From positions 186,001 through 250,000 of the forward strand of contig JAMQCK010000002.1 in assembly GCA_024196135.1 (NCBI GenBank): a DNA stretch of 64,000 bases, given 5' to 3'. The notes beneath the pieces were generated by a model. The model was given only the letters and a program-made list of their open reading frames with translations, was not told the origin of the DNA and searched no databases. The stretch comes from Pleurotus ostreatus/Saccharomyces cerevisiae fusant (lineage: Eukaryota; Opisthokonta). This document shows, one piece after another, positions 12,396 through 24,200 of the stretch; position 1 is the stretch's first letter, and each line of letters opens with the position of its first letter. The translations under genes were made by a program, and so were the position numbers.

Positions 12396-12791
12396 TCACG
12401 GCGTCGGAGGATTATAAAAGATCCCAATTGCCCCATTGCGCTCCTGATCCAAGAGAAGAAGCGCGCGGAGGGCCCCCATCTCGGCGTAATCGAGGTGTCG
12501 GTCAGATTTCCGGATGCCCGGCGGAGGATTGGGACCAGGGTTCGGAGGATTGGGTCCTGGATACGGAGGGCTGGGGCCGCCACCGCCAGGGCTGCCGGCA
12601 CCAGCCCTGATCCTCAATGAGCACGTATTTTGTGGCACGCTGGAGTTGAAGGTAATAGACGAGACCGAGCTGCTCTCGGAGGATGTTGACGAGCTGGAGG
12701 AGCTAAACGGTGTAGAGGCAGTCGCGGAAGCCAAGCCTGGCGTGGGGCTGTCGCGAGGAACCGGGCGAGCGGTGGGGTTGGTACGAGCCAT
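12396..12791 (-). CDS. Small protein, MARTN family member 2 (unrecognised)
   Basis: This intronless 131-residue protein opens MARTNPTARPVPRDSPTPG and is clearly paralogous to the 3025 protein, but in inverted orientation 9.4 kb away. A Ser-rich stretch follows, then a Pro/Gly tract (PYPGPNPPNPGPNPPPG, about residues 75-93). The end block (HLDYAEMGALRALLLLDQERNG, then AIGIFYNPP) can be aligned with LTSKELYAIQFLTRAKRTG and PMVFIQPRP of the 3025 protein: a helix with Glu near the start and Arg-x-Gly at the end, then a beta-like strand ending in Pro. A TATATA element at 12844-12849 sits close upstream. No known domain, signal peptide or membrane span is seen. Function unknown. Confidence 0.62.
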   Translation of the reverse strand: MARTNPTARPVPRDSPTPGLASATASTPFSSSSSSTSSESSSVSSITFNSSVPQNTCSLRIRAGAGSPGGGGPSPPYPGPNPPNPGPNPPPGIRKSDRHLDYAEMGALRALLLLDQERNGAIGIFYNPPTP

Positions 12792-13814
12792 AGTGTAGGC
12801 TAAGTTGAGGAGCGTAGCTGAGCGAGTGCAGGCAGAGGTTGGGATATATTCCTTTCAGAGCGGCATAATTATACCTTGATATGTGTAGTTTTGTCCATCG
12901 AGCGAGCAGGCGTCGACAAGCCTGGGAGCGCCCAACAAACACGACACGGGTCAAAGCCTCGGCAGATAGACAAACGCGCACCACAGCATGAGCGCCACGA
13001 CAATAGCGTTATTTTCGAAGGCCAACCGAGATGAAGGCGTCGAGCGCTGCCCAGGACGATGAGAGTCGTGTTCTGTGTTCAGACGAGCGGCGAGGGAACT
13101 GACGAGTGCGAGTCCAAGGTGTACCTTCACCGTACGACAGTTGTCGACGATGACAGCGCTATAGTCTTCTCAGTGGCGTGATTAACAATCAGAAGGAGAG
13201 CGATGGTCATCCTTTCAGTGCTGCCACAGGTATTATCAGTTCATGTAGAAGAATCTTAGTCGAGATGAACGATTCAGACGTCGGACGTGGTTCATCTCCA
13301 CTATGCATTTGTCCATTTGCGCTGTGTCGGCTGCCGAGAGGAGACGCACATAGCTGCCAAAGGCGATGCATGCGGCGCAGGGTGTTCAGCGAGGAGGCCA
13401 ACTCCTTCGTGAGTGTTCAGAGCAAGAAGGGACAGCCATCGAAGTCAATTGCCCTCTCGTGGGAATCCACGGCCTCATGCATAGGGGAGAAGGACAAAAC
13501 AAAATGAAAATACGCCTCGCAATGGAGGTGTTGCTTGAAAAATTGGTAAGACGGCATACGGTGAGCCACCGCCACGGAATCCCCTAGTAAAAGGCGAGGG
13601 GATTGTTAGGTTGTCGGTGACTCTGCCGTCGAAGGTGCCTTCAGGTCTGCATCAGGTCATTGACAGAATTTTGGGTTAAATTTGACCCCGAGGGTAGCTG
13701 TAGGCGGCCTCCAGGATAGCTAAAGCACTCAAGCGGCACCGGGAAGGATGAGGAGGGGCTCTGGAAGCATATTGGTGCTCTTATGGGCATTTTATGACCA
13801 GCCTGAGAAAGTGT
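12792..13814. other. Intergenic region, no supported gene
   Basis: The left edge carries the TATATA element (12844-12849, minus strand) of the small gene at 12791. The rest has only short frames that match nothing I recognise. Confidence 0.45.
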
Positions 13815-14368
13815 CTATGACCAGACCCGTCGAAGGTCTTTGTTGCACAGCGTCTCGGCATTCGCCGGTGCTATTGTCCTTCCAAACATCATCTGCCCAT
13901 CGAGTTCGACGAGGTGTAAGGTTTTATCGACAGCATTCACAGGTGTGAGAAAGGATGCAGTGTACTCATCCCGCAAGCCGTACTTGCACTTGGACATGCT
14001 ATCCAGACGCTGCCCCAATGAAGCGCTGAAGGTTTGCAGTGACTCACGCAGACGCTACCTTCAGCGTGTACCGCCTTGTCAGCAGTGCTTTATTTCCAGG
14101 CATCCGCTCTTTTGACAGCAATGAATCTAGTCCAAGTAAGTCGACTCTCAAGGACGAAGACCATGGGTTGCCAGCTGACTTGCTCGTTGATGGCGTTGGT
14201 TGCCTGTTCGGGGACAAGGCCCATGATTATTTCTGTCTCTTGAGTCTTGGCAGAAATCTCGACCTCGGTGCCTGGCAAATTTAGAGTCGAAACACTGCCT
14301 GCGTCGCCTCCGCCAGTCCTCCGCACAGCACGCGGCTTATCTCCCGGGACGCTGGCCGCTGTGAACAT
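13815..14368 (-). pseudogene. Possible unrecognised gene or relic
   Basis: Two open stretches read like protein rather than random frame: MFTAASVPGDKPRAVRR... (from 14368, about 85 residues) and LRDEYTASFLTPVNAVDKTLHLVELDG (about 13815-14000). I could not find an intron joining them in frame. The only plausible splice sites near 14025-14150 either create a stop or give an intron under 40 nt. It may be a decayed gene, a gene with an unusual splice, or chance. I do not recognise it. Confidence 0.2.
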
Positions 14369-14442
14369 CGCCGGCGCTTTCTGAAAGCCTTGATGGTTGC
14401 ACGTGGTACTGTGGCGACCGCGGAATCCAAGCGGCGCCAAGG

Positions 14443-14450
14443 ATAAAAAG
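14443..14450 (+). promoter_or_regulatory. TATA-like element before the Ca2+/H+ exchanger
   Basis: ATAAAAAG lies about 55 bp upstream of the ATG at 14503, close enough to act as a core promoter element with a very short 5' UTR. Confidence 0.4.
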
Positions 14451-14502
14451 CGGGCGATGATGCAACAGCGATCCCCCGTCCCCTCGTTCCCCCCACCAAG
14501 GA

Positions 14503-16451
14503 ATGCCCGACACGACCGATCATCATGAGTCCACCGCTGTCCTGACAGACCCCAACGACGAGAAGCGCTTCGCCGCTAGCTCACCCGAACCTCAGTTCGT
14601 CGCCAGCAATGACGACCACGACCACGACCACCGCCCGCAGCCGCAACAGCGCAAGAGCAGTGGCAACGACCTGCTCGAGACGGGCACGCACACGACCGCG
14701 GAGTCCACTGCGGCGGCGACGCAGCGTGTGACGCGCCCGCCCCCCTTCTCGCGCAAGCTCACGAAGAGCCTGTTCCTGCGCCCTGCGAGCACGCGCGGGC
14801 CTGCGCCGGGCTGGAAGGAGAGCATCAAGTGCGCGTTGACCTACAGCTGGATCAACGTGCTGCTCATCTTCAACCCCATCGCGTGGGCGCTTCACTACAC
14901 TCACCAAGAGGATGGGGTGCGTAGCGCTTAGCTGCTATACCGTTCTCTAGTACTGACCGATCCCCCAGGCCGTCTTCGCCATGGCCCTCCTCGGCGTCAT
15001 TCCCCTCGCCGGCATGCTCGGGCACGGCACAGAAACCATAGCGCTCTACACCGGCGACGCGCTCGGCGGCCTCATCAACGCATCCCTCGGCAACGCCACC
15101 GAATTCATCATCGCCATCCTCCTGCTCGTCAAATGCGAGATCCGCGTCGTCCAGGCCTCCCTCCTCGGCGGGCTGCTCTCCAACCTGCTCCTCGTCACCG
15201 GCATGGCCTTCATCGTCGGCGGCGTGCGCTTCTCCGAGCAGGAGTTCCAGCAGACCGCCGCGCAACTAAACACGTCGCTCCTCACGCTCGCCGTCATCGC
15301 GCTCGTCATGCCGACGGTCTTTGCGTTCGCGATCGAGCAGGCGCAGGACGAGGATAAGGAGCGGGATATCATACTGCAGATGTCGCGCGGGAGCGCCCTG
15401 ATCCTGATCTTCATCTACATCTCGTACATGGTGTTCCAGCTCTACAGCCACACGTACCTATACAACCCGGAGAACGATGTGCTCAACGACTCGCCGAGGT
15501 CCTCGCGCTCGTCGTCGCCTGAGCGTGAGGTCGCACCTGCGCCTGCGCCGCAGCCCGCACCGAGGAAGGTGACCGGTCAGCGCCGTGCCAACTCGTTGCC
15601 TTTCGGCAGTGCAGCGGCATTGGGACGAGGAAACCGAAGCCCGCTTGCCCCGGCTCTTCATCCCAAAATTGCAGAAAAGGACGAGGAATTGAGGTGAGTG
15701 CGCACGCTTTTGTGTTGTGCGCGTTGTGCTGATCAGAATGCAGGCTTCGCGCAGCCCGTGAACGTCTCGCCCGCCGCGACGTCGAAGCAGCCATGCACAG
15801 GCGCGGCTCCGAGGACGAGGAAGAAGAAAAGGAAAGCCCCGAGATGAACCTTGCCGTCGCTATTGGCACCCTCGTCGCCGCCACCGGTCTCACTTGTAAG
15901 TCCTCATTTTCCTTCCCTTCCTTCGCCCACTAACCACCGGCACCAGACGTCACCGCCGAAGCCCTCACCGACTCCCTCGAAGGCATCGGCCAATCCGGCT
16001 CCGTCTCCACCGAATGGCTCGGCCTCATCCTCCTCGCCATCGTCGGCAACGCCGCCGAGCACGTCACCGCCGTCTTCGTCGCCTACCGCAACAAGGTCGA
16101 CCTCGCCCTCGCCGTCTCTGTCGGCTCCTGCATCCAAATCGCCTTATTCGTCATCCCGCTGCTGGTTTTGATAGGCTGGATGGCGGACAAGCCGCTGTCG
16201 CTGCTGTTCGACCCGCTGGAGGTGGTGACGCTGTTTTTGAGCGTACTTTTGGTGAGATTTGCGACGGAGGATGGAAGGACGCATTATATGAGTGGGATTT
16301 TGTTGTTTGGGACGTATGTTCTGATTGTGAGTGCATGAGCATCCTCTCACTACAGGACACGAAAATGCTGACGGTCCACTTACAGGCTTTCTCGTTCTGG
16401 TACTATCCGCAGGGAGGTACATCTGTCAGCCAGCTTTTCGATTCCTGCTAG
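14503..16451 (+). CDS. Vacuolar calcium/proton exchanger (CAX/VCX1 type)
   Basis: A CaCA-superfamily antiporter that exchanges cytosolic Ca2+ for vacuolar protons. Five exons: 14503-14916, 14969-15693, 15744-15895, 15947-16326, 16386-16451. The His/Asp-rich cytosolic N terminus (DDHDHDH) precedes the transmembrane core. The first alpha repeat reads GGLINASLGNATEFIIAILLL, with the GNATE signature. The second repeat reads WLGLILLAIVGNAAEHVTAV, with GNAAEH. Between them lies an acidic, Ser-rich loop (about residues 330-410), longer than the acidic loop of yeast Vcx1. The acidic helix EDEEEEKESPE is typical. The end (AFSFWYYPQGG...) matches the family, but the last few residues depend on whether another intron begins in the final exon. 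Confidence 0.92.
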
Positions 16452-17009
16452 ACTTACGATATTCACGGGTAACCTCTAACGCCGTATTTACTTACTGACT
16501 TGTCAATGAACATTGCTATATCTATATGGAGTGGCCTGTATTGCTGGGGTCGGACGTATTTACCGACAGACTACGAATGCATGCACGTTTGACGATGGTG
16601 ATTTTCCTTCAGACACTTATGAGAGGGTCAAGTGGTAAGAGATTCAAGGAATACCGCCCACCTATGGTTTCGTACTGGTGCACCGGAGCATGTATCGAGC
16701 AGTACTTTGTCCTCCATGTGTACAGCGGTGGAAGTACAGGGTCAGTGACATCTCTGAGTAATATGAGCTCCGCACTTCTGTAGTTCTCAAAGGATTGATC
16801 ACGGCGCAGGAATGATAGGATCTGCGGTCAAAGAGGACAAAGGATGGGGCGCACCTGGCGTGTATATAGTATCTTCGAACAGATGTGAAGCACCCAGACC
16901 GCCCAGACGCCCCTTTGTACTCAGCGCATCGCGGGCGACAAGCGACCCGACGTGCCCATCCCGAGCTCGCTGTCTGATATCAGTCATCGCTTCGCGCGAC
17001 AGTCCAACG
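16452..17009. other. Intergenic region with a TATA element
   Basis: No supported gene. TATATAG at 16863-16869 stands 141 bp before the possible small membrane peptide at 17010. Confidence 0.4.
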
Positions 17010-17209
17010 ATGCGCAACTCAGACGCTCTATTCGCCTGGTCGGCCATCCTCTTCCTCGTGGCGCTCATCATCGGAGCCGGGGTGTGTCTAGGGCTCTTGG
17101 GATCGGTGGCGGTACCGGTGTTCTGCATTCATTGCCTCAGCGCTCTGTCCAGCGCGGGCGCGAGAAGTATAAGGAGACTGTCCCATGTAGGGGTACGATG
17201 ACAGCGTAG
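17010..17209 (+). CDS. Possible 46-residue single-span membrane peptide
   Basis: The start MRNSDALFAWSAILFLVALI gives a strongly hydrophobic segment right after a short polar N terminus. An intron at 17082-17140 (GTGTGT...CCTCAG, 59 nt) joins in phase 0 to a basic tail (RSVQRGREKYKETVPCRG) and a stop at 17209. Without splicing the frame continues to 17201 with a Ser/Ala-rich end. A TATA box lies 141 bp upstream. The combination of a TATA box, an in-phase intron and one clear membrane segment followed by a basic tail argues for a real small gene, but no homolog comes to mind. It could be tail-anchored or a small organelle membrane subunit. Confidence 0.4.
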
Positions 17210-17621
17210 AATTCGTATAATTGAGCAACCCGAAACGGTACGTCGCGTACAAATCGTCTGAGGCGTACGCTGATCGGCCTTTCTAGACGCACTTCAGCAC
17301 CTGGGCGATTGATCTGTGCTAGACTTGGGGTAGTCAGAGAAGGAGAAGGACTTTTTTTGTTGTACAAATAGAGTCGGCGCACAGGCGCTGCACAAGCCAT
17401 AGAGGATTGCCTAGACGCCATGAAGTTCGAGAGCAAGACGCGATCGCCGACGCGTTTGTTGCACCTTGTTTGCAGTCGTCTGATCGTTCCTCGGGAGTTC
17501 GCGTCTTCATCTTGTCCTTCTCCTCCACGTCCGCCCCGGAGCCACACTCTCCGAGCCTTCCTCCTCACCTCTTACCCGACAAAAGGAAGTCCCAGCACGT
17601 CCCCGACGCGTCAGGAATAAG

Positions 17622-19092
17622 ATGAACGGTACCGCGTCCGCGTCCCAGTCCTCCTACGTCAATGGCCACCAGAACGGCTCGGCGGGTGCGAATGGTGCGG
17701 GCTCCCCGTACGAGGCCGCGGAGAACGAGCAGGCGACCTCCTCGGCCTCTCCGCAGAACGGATACGTGTCAGTACGCCTCGACGATTGGGGCGGAGCTTG
17801 AGCGCTTACGCCAGGCGCAGGTTCCCGAACCACCACAATGAAGAGATCGTCGAGCACTTGTACCAGTCGGGATTTCAGGCGGGGGTGTGTGGCGACGTCT
17901 CTTTGAGTGAATGAGTCATTGACGCGCAGACGTAGAACTACTCGGACATCCTGTTGCATGTCCACCAAAACATGTACCGCCTGCACTCGATCATCCTCTC
18001 CAGGTCACCCTATCTGGCGCACCTGATGTCTACAATGCAGCCGAACGTGCAGCGCGCCATCTATGTCCCCTTGGACCACGACCGAGAGGTCACTCCCGAT
18101 GTGCGTGCCTTCTCCACTCCCGAGGCTTATGTGCTAATGGTTGCGTCAAGGGCTTTGCTATAGGTCAGTCGTGATTGCCCCGCACTCGATCGACCTGCTG
18201 ATGCGTCTTCTCTTTCTCAGCTCTGGGGTATCTGTACTCCTCCGCTTCACTCCGCCTCGTGCACCCTGACAATGCGCGCGGAGTTCTCGCTGCAGCATGC
18301 TTGCTCGGCGGCATGGACGAGCTTTGCGAGTTCGCCTACGATGTCTGTCGACGCCACATAAGCCTCGACAACATCGGCTCATGGCTCGACTTCGTCGAAA
18401 TACCAGACACGACATCCGGTAGCGCGACGCCTTTGCGTTCTGGCACCCCGATGCTGCCCGGAACACCCACGATGGCTACGCCACCGCCGCTGCCACAGCC
18501 GACGACGCTCTTCGGTCTTTACACCCAAAGACTTCGGAGCGACGTCTTCAACTTCCTCGTCGTGACGCTACCCGCGAGCCTCGACCTGTCCGACACGAGC
18601 CAGAACGGGTCCGAGCCCTCCGGACGTGACGTGCTCATGCAAATATTCGCCCAAGTGCCCTTCGAGCTGTTCAAGTCCGCGGTCGAGTCCCCGACGTTCC
18701 AGATCGGTAAGTTTACATCCTATTACATCCCCATCCTCGAAGGATGGCGCACAGCCCCGCGGCGAAGCTGCGAAACAACCTCCCGCCCATGCACCTCCCG
18801 CCGTCTTGAATTGTGGCAATGCCGCTCTCATGAACTGTGGCCCTGATTCTCATCCTCGTTCTCATCTCGTTTGCGCACGTCTTCATCCCGCTCATCTCGC
18901 TTGCGCCTAGGCTCCGACCAGGCGCGCTTCAAGTTCGCAAAAGACACGATCGAGGTCCGCAAGCGCACGAACCCGCGCGCGGTGGGCGCCGAGGAGACCG
19001 TCGTGCTCGCGTTCGGCGGCGGGAATGGGGGCAGTGCGGTCCACGTCGCGCGCAAGCTGAGGAAGAAGCCGTTGTGGAAGGTGAACTCGTGA
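17622..19092 (+). CDS. BTB/POZ domain protein
   Basis: The protein begins with an Asn/Gly/Ser-rich stretch (MNGTASASQSSYVNGHQNG), then a BTB domain recognised by YSDILLHVHQNMYRLHSIILSRSPYLAHLM, in which a target-recruiting fold dimerises. After the BTB comes a helical region (HPDNARGVLAAACLLGGMD) as in Germ cell-less-like BTB proteins, then a Ser/Pro/Thr linker and a C-terminal block with FGLYTQRLRSDVFNFLVVTLPASL. Exons join in phase across five introns, including a 13-nt exon at 18151-18163 (GGCTTTGCTATAG) that gives the conserved GFAIALGYLY. The last intron (about 18710-18910) is the longest at some 200 nt. Similar proteins may act as Cul3 adaptors; that role is inference here. Confidence 0.82.
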
Positions 19093-19175
19093 ATGGTTGA
19101 TGGCGAAGTGCCAATGGCGAGCGCGACTCGTGAACGGCGAGGTCAGCTCGTGAATGGCGAGGTCGACTCGTGAAA
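19088..19175. repeat. Degenerate short tandem repeat
   Basis: Three to four imperfect copies built on CTCGTGAA-GGCGAGGTC follow directly on the end of the BTB gene. They are noncoding in this model. Confidence 0.45.
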
Positions 19176-20100
19176 GGACGCGGTCCGGCTTGCTATAACG
19201 AATCTCTATCTACTGTACGATCTCCTAAACTGCCCCTCGTATACTCACGGTATCTGCTTGTGTAGATGTAATTCTGTAAACCCCCTCGAGGCGTTTTGTG
19301 CGCATACTGCGCCCGATCCCGCGTATGCTGGAAGTGCAAGGAAGCCCTTCTCGTGAAAGGCCTCAATAGGCGCTGAGAACGGGGTCCTTCTGCCACTTCT
19401 CAGACTCTGTGCGCGCGTCACTCCTCTATGTGCGCGTTCCTTCTCTTCACGTGCGGACCCTCAGGCCTCATGCGTCAAGTCCGTGGTCGCCACTAGGCCC
19501 GTGGTCGGCGGCTCTTGCGCCCTCGCACATGTCCCCCATAGCCTCTCGCACATGCCCTCCCTGACCTGACCACTGACCGATCGATTTATAGCCCCCAACA
19601 GTATCATGCACTCGTGGCCAATATCGTGCACTCATCGTCGTCATTTCCAGCGTCTATCGCCCTTCAGGCGCCTACCTCTGAACGCGCGAACCCGGTAGTC
19701 TCCCTGCCGCTACGCAATCGCGACCTGACAGTTTATGTCAACCGAGTGATGCGCGTGGGCGACTCTCCGGTAGGCGTGGGCAGCACCAATTGCTACGCCG
19801 CGCACCCCTCGGTACGTGCACGGCATCCATGGCTACTCGTGCACGGCACCCATCGGTACGTGCGCGGCACAGTGGTACCCATTGATGCGCGTGGGCTGCT
19901 CCTCCGCTGGGCACGGCGCGGCTATGCGTGCCAGCATCTGAATGCGCCCTCATGCCCCCCTCTGACGCACGCGAAGGTAGGTCCGACGCGCTCGAAGATA
20001 GGAAGGCAGAGGCGCACTACGCGCGTGGCTATCGTGCGCGCGAGTATAAGAGGTAAGCGGCGGGCTAGCTGGGTATACGGTCATTGCACTCCAGGCTGCA
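19093..20100. other. Intergenic region with short degenerate repeats
   Basis: No supported gene. The left end (about 19091-19175) repeats variants of CTCGTGAAtGGCGAGGTC. A second set near 19800-19875 alternates TCGGTACGTGC and CACGGCACCCAT-like words. A 244-residue frame crosses the area but carries no recognisable domain. TATAAG at 20045-20050 precedes the next gene. Confidence 0.4.
20045..20050 (+). promoter_or_regulatory. TATA box of the DUF6593-like gene
   Basis: TATAAG lies 51 bp upstream of the ATG at 20101. Confidence 0.4.
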
Positions 20101-20987
20101 ATGGCGAGCGGGACATGGCAAGCTCAAGCTACTATGCGAACGCAAGCTCAGCCTATCATGCGGTCCCAAGCTCAGCCTACTATACGCATGCAAGCTCAAC
20201 TTATAGCAACGCGGCAGCAGAACTGGACGGTCCCTCGAGCGCCTCAGCAATCAGCGCAATGGCACAACCTGTTCTATACGGGCACGGACGACCCGCGGTC
20301 CTGCGTTGTCATTGGCGAGGACAGCAAGCCGCACCTCTACTGCTTTGACACCACCCACTACGGATCTTCGGGCCTCAGGACGACGGTATGTCTATCCATT
20401 TATCAGTGTATTCCCCTGTCTACCCTCTTCATCAACGCCGACCTTTCCCTCCTTTCTAACGCTCCCCCTTCAGCTGCAAAAAGACAACCGCGATATCGTC
20501 GCCACAATCGACTGGAGCCCGGGCGACTACTGGTCAGGCCGCGTTACAATCGGCGCGCGCCACCTGTACGTCTCCCAGCTTCTCGCGCCGGGATCTTCCA
20601 GCAGGCACGTCTCGTTCCATGCTCGTACATCTTCGAGACCTATAGCTAATACCCTGCTTCGTAGCGCCCGGTCCTTCCTCTCGATGACGGGAAAGAAGTG
20701 CGAGTGGCGGCGGCCCGGCCAAGACAATTCGACGTACGACGTGAGTGGCATGAGCTTGGTTGTTTATTCTTGCGATTGAGGCGCTTTTTAAGCTCTATGC
20801 GGGTACGCAGTTGATTGCAAGCTACCGGCGTCTCGTAGTCACGACCAGCGTCGGTCCTTCACATGGACTACTCGAATATCTCTTCGACCACGACGCCTTC
20901 CTCACCGAGGTCATCGTCACGCTCTGCCTGAACCGCTGGATAGATACACATGCATTCGGCACCTCGACGTCGTTTCAACATGTATAA
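20101..20987 (+). CDS. DUF6593-like protein with N-terminal Gln-rich repeats
   Basis: Four exons (20101-20385, 20474-20565, 20665-20740, 20793-20987) give about 215 residues. The N terminus holds an 8-residue repeat (QAQPIMRS, QAQPTIRM and variants) encoded by a 24-bp repeat at 20119-20210. The core resembles the basidiomycete DUF6593 fold: a strand block with PHLYCFDTTHYG, then IVATIDWSPGDYWSGRVTIG, then ARSFLSMTGKKCEWRR and LYAGTQLIASYRR. The aromatic/Trp-rich alternating strands are typical of that family. Function of the family is unknown. No membrane segment or signal peptide is seen. Family assignment is from memory of the pattern and should be treated as likely, not certain. Confidence 0.7.
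20119..20210 (+). repeat. 24-bp coding tandem repeat, four copies
   Basis: Copies start at 20119, 20143, 20167 and 20191, each opening CAAGCTCA. The unit is in frame, so it adds eight residues per copy to the DUF6593-like protein. Confidence 0.8.
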
Positions 20988-21280
20988 TTGCGAAACGCGG
21001 ACTCTGAAAACGGTGCACTAAGTACCATGAGAAGCAGTGTATCTTTACAAGCATTATGTAGCGCGAGTACTTATGTTACGGACAATGAACGGAGAGAACG
21101 AGGATCAGCGACGACGAGGTTCGGAGCTGTTAAACGCGGGTGGACACAGTGCAGATACCGACAGGGAAGGGAAAACAAGGAGGATGGATATCATAGGGGT
21201 GCGGCAGATATATGGTGACTGGACCTAGTAAAGAGTCCATAGATGAGAGGATGAGAGGAAAGACGGCGCGATGACCCTGT

Positions 21281-24200
21281 TTAGACAGGCCTCATCGACG
21301 AGATCATATGTTCGAGACGATCCTCGACCGTCCAGTTGGAGTCAGTAGAAGACATGAACGACGAAGACTGCGACTGCGAGTTCGGATTTTGCAAGAAGTT
21401 GAATGCCCCTGCCTCGGAGCCGGAGTTGGCCAGCTGCTCGATCAGGCGGCCAATCTGCGCGGTCGAAGAGTAAAAGACCTATGAGAGGGTGAGCTAACGG
21501 GTCCTCGGTGCCGCAGAGTCGGCGTACCTTGGTCTCCGGGCGGCTCGCGGGGCCCGCGGGCGCGGAAGGGGGCTTTAGGGAGGAGCCGAAGGCGCTGTTC
21601 CTGAGGGACTGGCGCTTGCCACCCTGCGAGCGGTCCTTGAACGTGACCTGCATGCTATCGCCGCCGATAGAGTATTCGGAGGCGAAGCTGGCACGGACAT
21701 TGTAAGTGGACTCGCGGTCGTCGTCGCGAAGACCGTCGACGATGTTCCAGATCATCTCGCCGTTGTCATATTCCACCAACTCAACAGCAGGGCCGGTGGC
21801 AGGGTTGATATCGAGAGACGGTCCATGGCGCTGCTGCTCGCCTGAGTACATCTCGTAGCTTGAAATTTCCGTAAGCGAAGCCTAGTAAAGCAGAGGAAGA
21901 TCACTTACAAGGAATCGTAGCCTTCCGAAATGGACTTGTCAGCCGACATGCTCGGCCGCGGAGGAGGAACTGGGAGGATAAAGCTATCCTGCGCCGGCGA
22001 CGACAGCGACTGCGGAATCGTTGGTACAGGCGGCGGCAGGTCCACAGAATTGTGGCGTCCTCCCATAGACGCTCGCGCAGGCGGCGGCGTCGGCGCACGG
22101 TCCTGTATAGACCGCGTCGACAGAACCGACGACGTACTCGCACGCTTGCGGCCCTTCGGCGTAGGCGCCTTCAGAAGCGAACTCGGGTCGAAGCTCGACA
22201 TACGCGTGTTGGATGGGAAGAATATGGTGCGTCGCACGATACTCTTGCGCTCTTCGCCGCTCGGGCGAGGCTGGCCCCGCTTGCGCGACGCGCTCCGGCG
22301 CATGCTTGGCTCTGGCGTGGATGACATAGACGGGGGCTCCTCCGGCAGAGGTGAGTCCCGTGCGATCTCGGGAATGGAGCGAGATTCCATCGTCGTGCTC
22401 GGCCTCGACTCGTACGCAGTCGAGACAGAGTTGCTGCGCGACATCGACCTCCACTTGGACGGTGCCTTTGTTGAGGTTGAGCCGGAACGCTTCAGCAACT
22501 CGCCCAGAGCGTCGCGGTCAAGTCCCAGGTTGGACGCAGCATCGAAGAGTTGCCTCAATGCCTGGGCATCCGATCCACGCCCATCCTGCTCGTCAAGCTC
22601 AGCAGACGATGGCTCGTTCGATGACGAAGGACCATTCTCCTGTTCGGCAGCGTATGGTCTCGAAAGCAGCGGCGCGCTAAGCATGGGCTGGCTATACGTG
22701 TTCTCTCGTCCGCGGTTGTCACCGAAGTACAAGGCCGACATCGCAGACATGGAAGCAGCCGCGGCGTGACCACCTGCCGCTTGCTGCGATTCCTTGCGCT
22801 CTGGCTCGGGTGTGAGCTCTCCAGCGCGCGACTTGCTCCTCAAACGAGACATAAACAAACCCTTGAAGCCCGATCCGCGACCTGACGACGACTTCGAAAG
22901 GCCAGTCGCGCCGGTCGAGATCTCGTGCGTGCTTTCTGACGGCGTGTACACCTGTGATTGAGGTGGTGAGGGGTCCACACGGAACGTCGGAGGCGGCGGA
23001 GTGGGCGAAGGCACTTGAGGAGCCCCCAAGGTGAATGGTGTAACCTCCTCGCCAGTCGGAACGGCATGGGCTTTGCCTCGCAAGGTACCGCGCAGCCTCT
23101 TGAGCCTCGATCCAAACTTCGACGTGCTTCCCTGATTACCTGCAGGCTGAAGTGCAATCGCATCAACACTCGTAGACGCCGACACGAGCTTCGGTGTCGA
23201 AATCTGGTGGGGGCTGATGCGCTTGCGCGACGCTTGCCCAGCCGGAGGCGCATTCTGCACATTTTCATTTAGGTTTGTGGCCGACGGGGACTTGCGCAGA
23301 GCAGCCGTGGCCGCATCCGCCCGACGCTGCACCTCGCGAGTGAGCTCTGCCTCCTCTTCGGGCGTCCGAGGGATGCGAGGGGTTGACGGATTCCTGAGTC
23401 TGTACGGACCACCAGCGGTAAGCGGCGTCGTAGGTGGGTGTTCCTTCGGCGACAGCATTGGGAAGGTAGCCGGCGTCTCCGCGACGGGGCTCGTCTCGCT
23501 CTGATGAGGCTGAGGAGGTATCGTGATGTGCTGGGATGTATCCTGCTCAGCAGGCCCCTCGCCCTCGCCGAAGATGAGCTGAGCAAGGTCGCGGTTGCGG
23601 CGGGTGGCAGGGGAGACGTCGCGTGAGTTGCCGATAGGGGGTATTGTTAAGGAAGGAGGGGCTTCTTTACGCGATGCGTTGGACGGCATCGCAGGCGCTG
23701 CAGGAGCAGCAGGCGGGGCCGGCGGAGGAGAGGATGGTGGAGGTGACATGGGTCCTGTGGTCCTGATGCTGTCGACGACCGAGTTGAGCAGTGCGTTGGC
23801 CCGAGCATTGGCTTCATAGTCAGGGCCATCATCACTTGGACGTTGGGCAGCGATGGTAGGAGACTGAGGCGGACTTGAAGATGCCGCGGCCTGAAAGAAC
23901 ACGTTAGACGATGCCTATGAGGTAGTAATCAGCACGCACCCGAGTTATGTCCTTGTAAGAATAGTTCGACTGGGACGTAGACGGTCTCCTTCTCCTGAGT
24001 GACGCCGCACGCTCTCTATGATCAGGTATGGTCGCTTGCCTGACGATGGACGCATCCACAAGCTTCTCCTGGATCTTCGCAAAGTCCGACTTCGTGAGGC
24101 CAGCAGTACGCTTGATGACGGCCTCGTCATCCTCCGCATCGGCTCCCGTCGGTGGCGGCAGGTCGTGCCACTTCGGCTCGCGCGCCTCGTCCGCATCCCC

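Noticed and set aside
19614..20348. 244-residue plus-strand frame before and across the DUF6593-like gene
   Set aside because: It contains no recognisable domain, crosses repeat-rich noncoding sequence and conflicts with the spliced gene at 20101.
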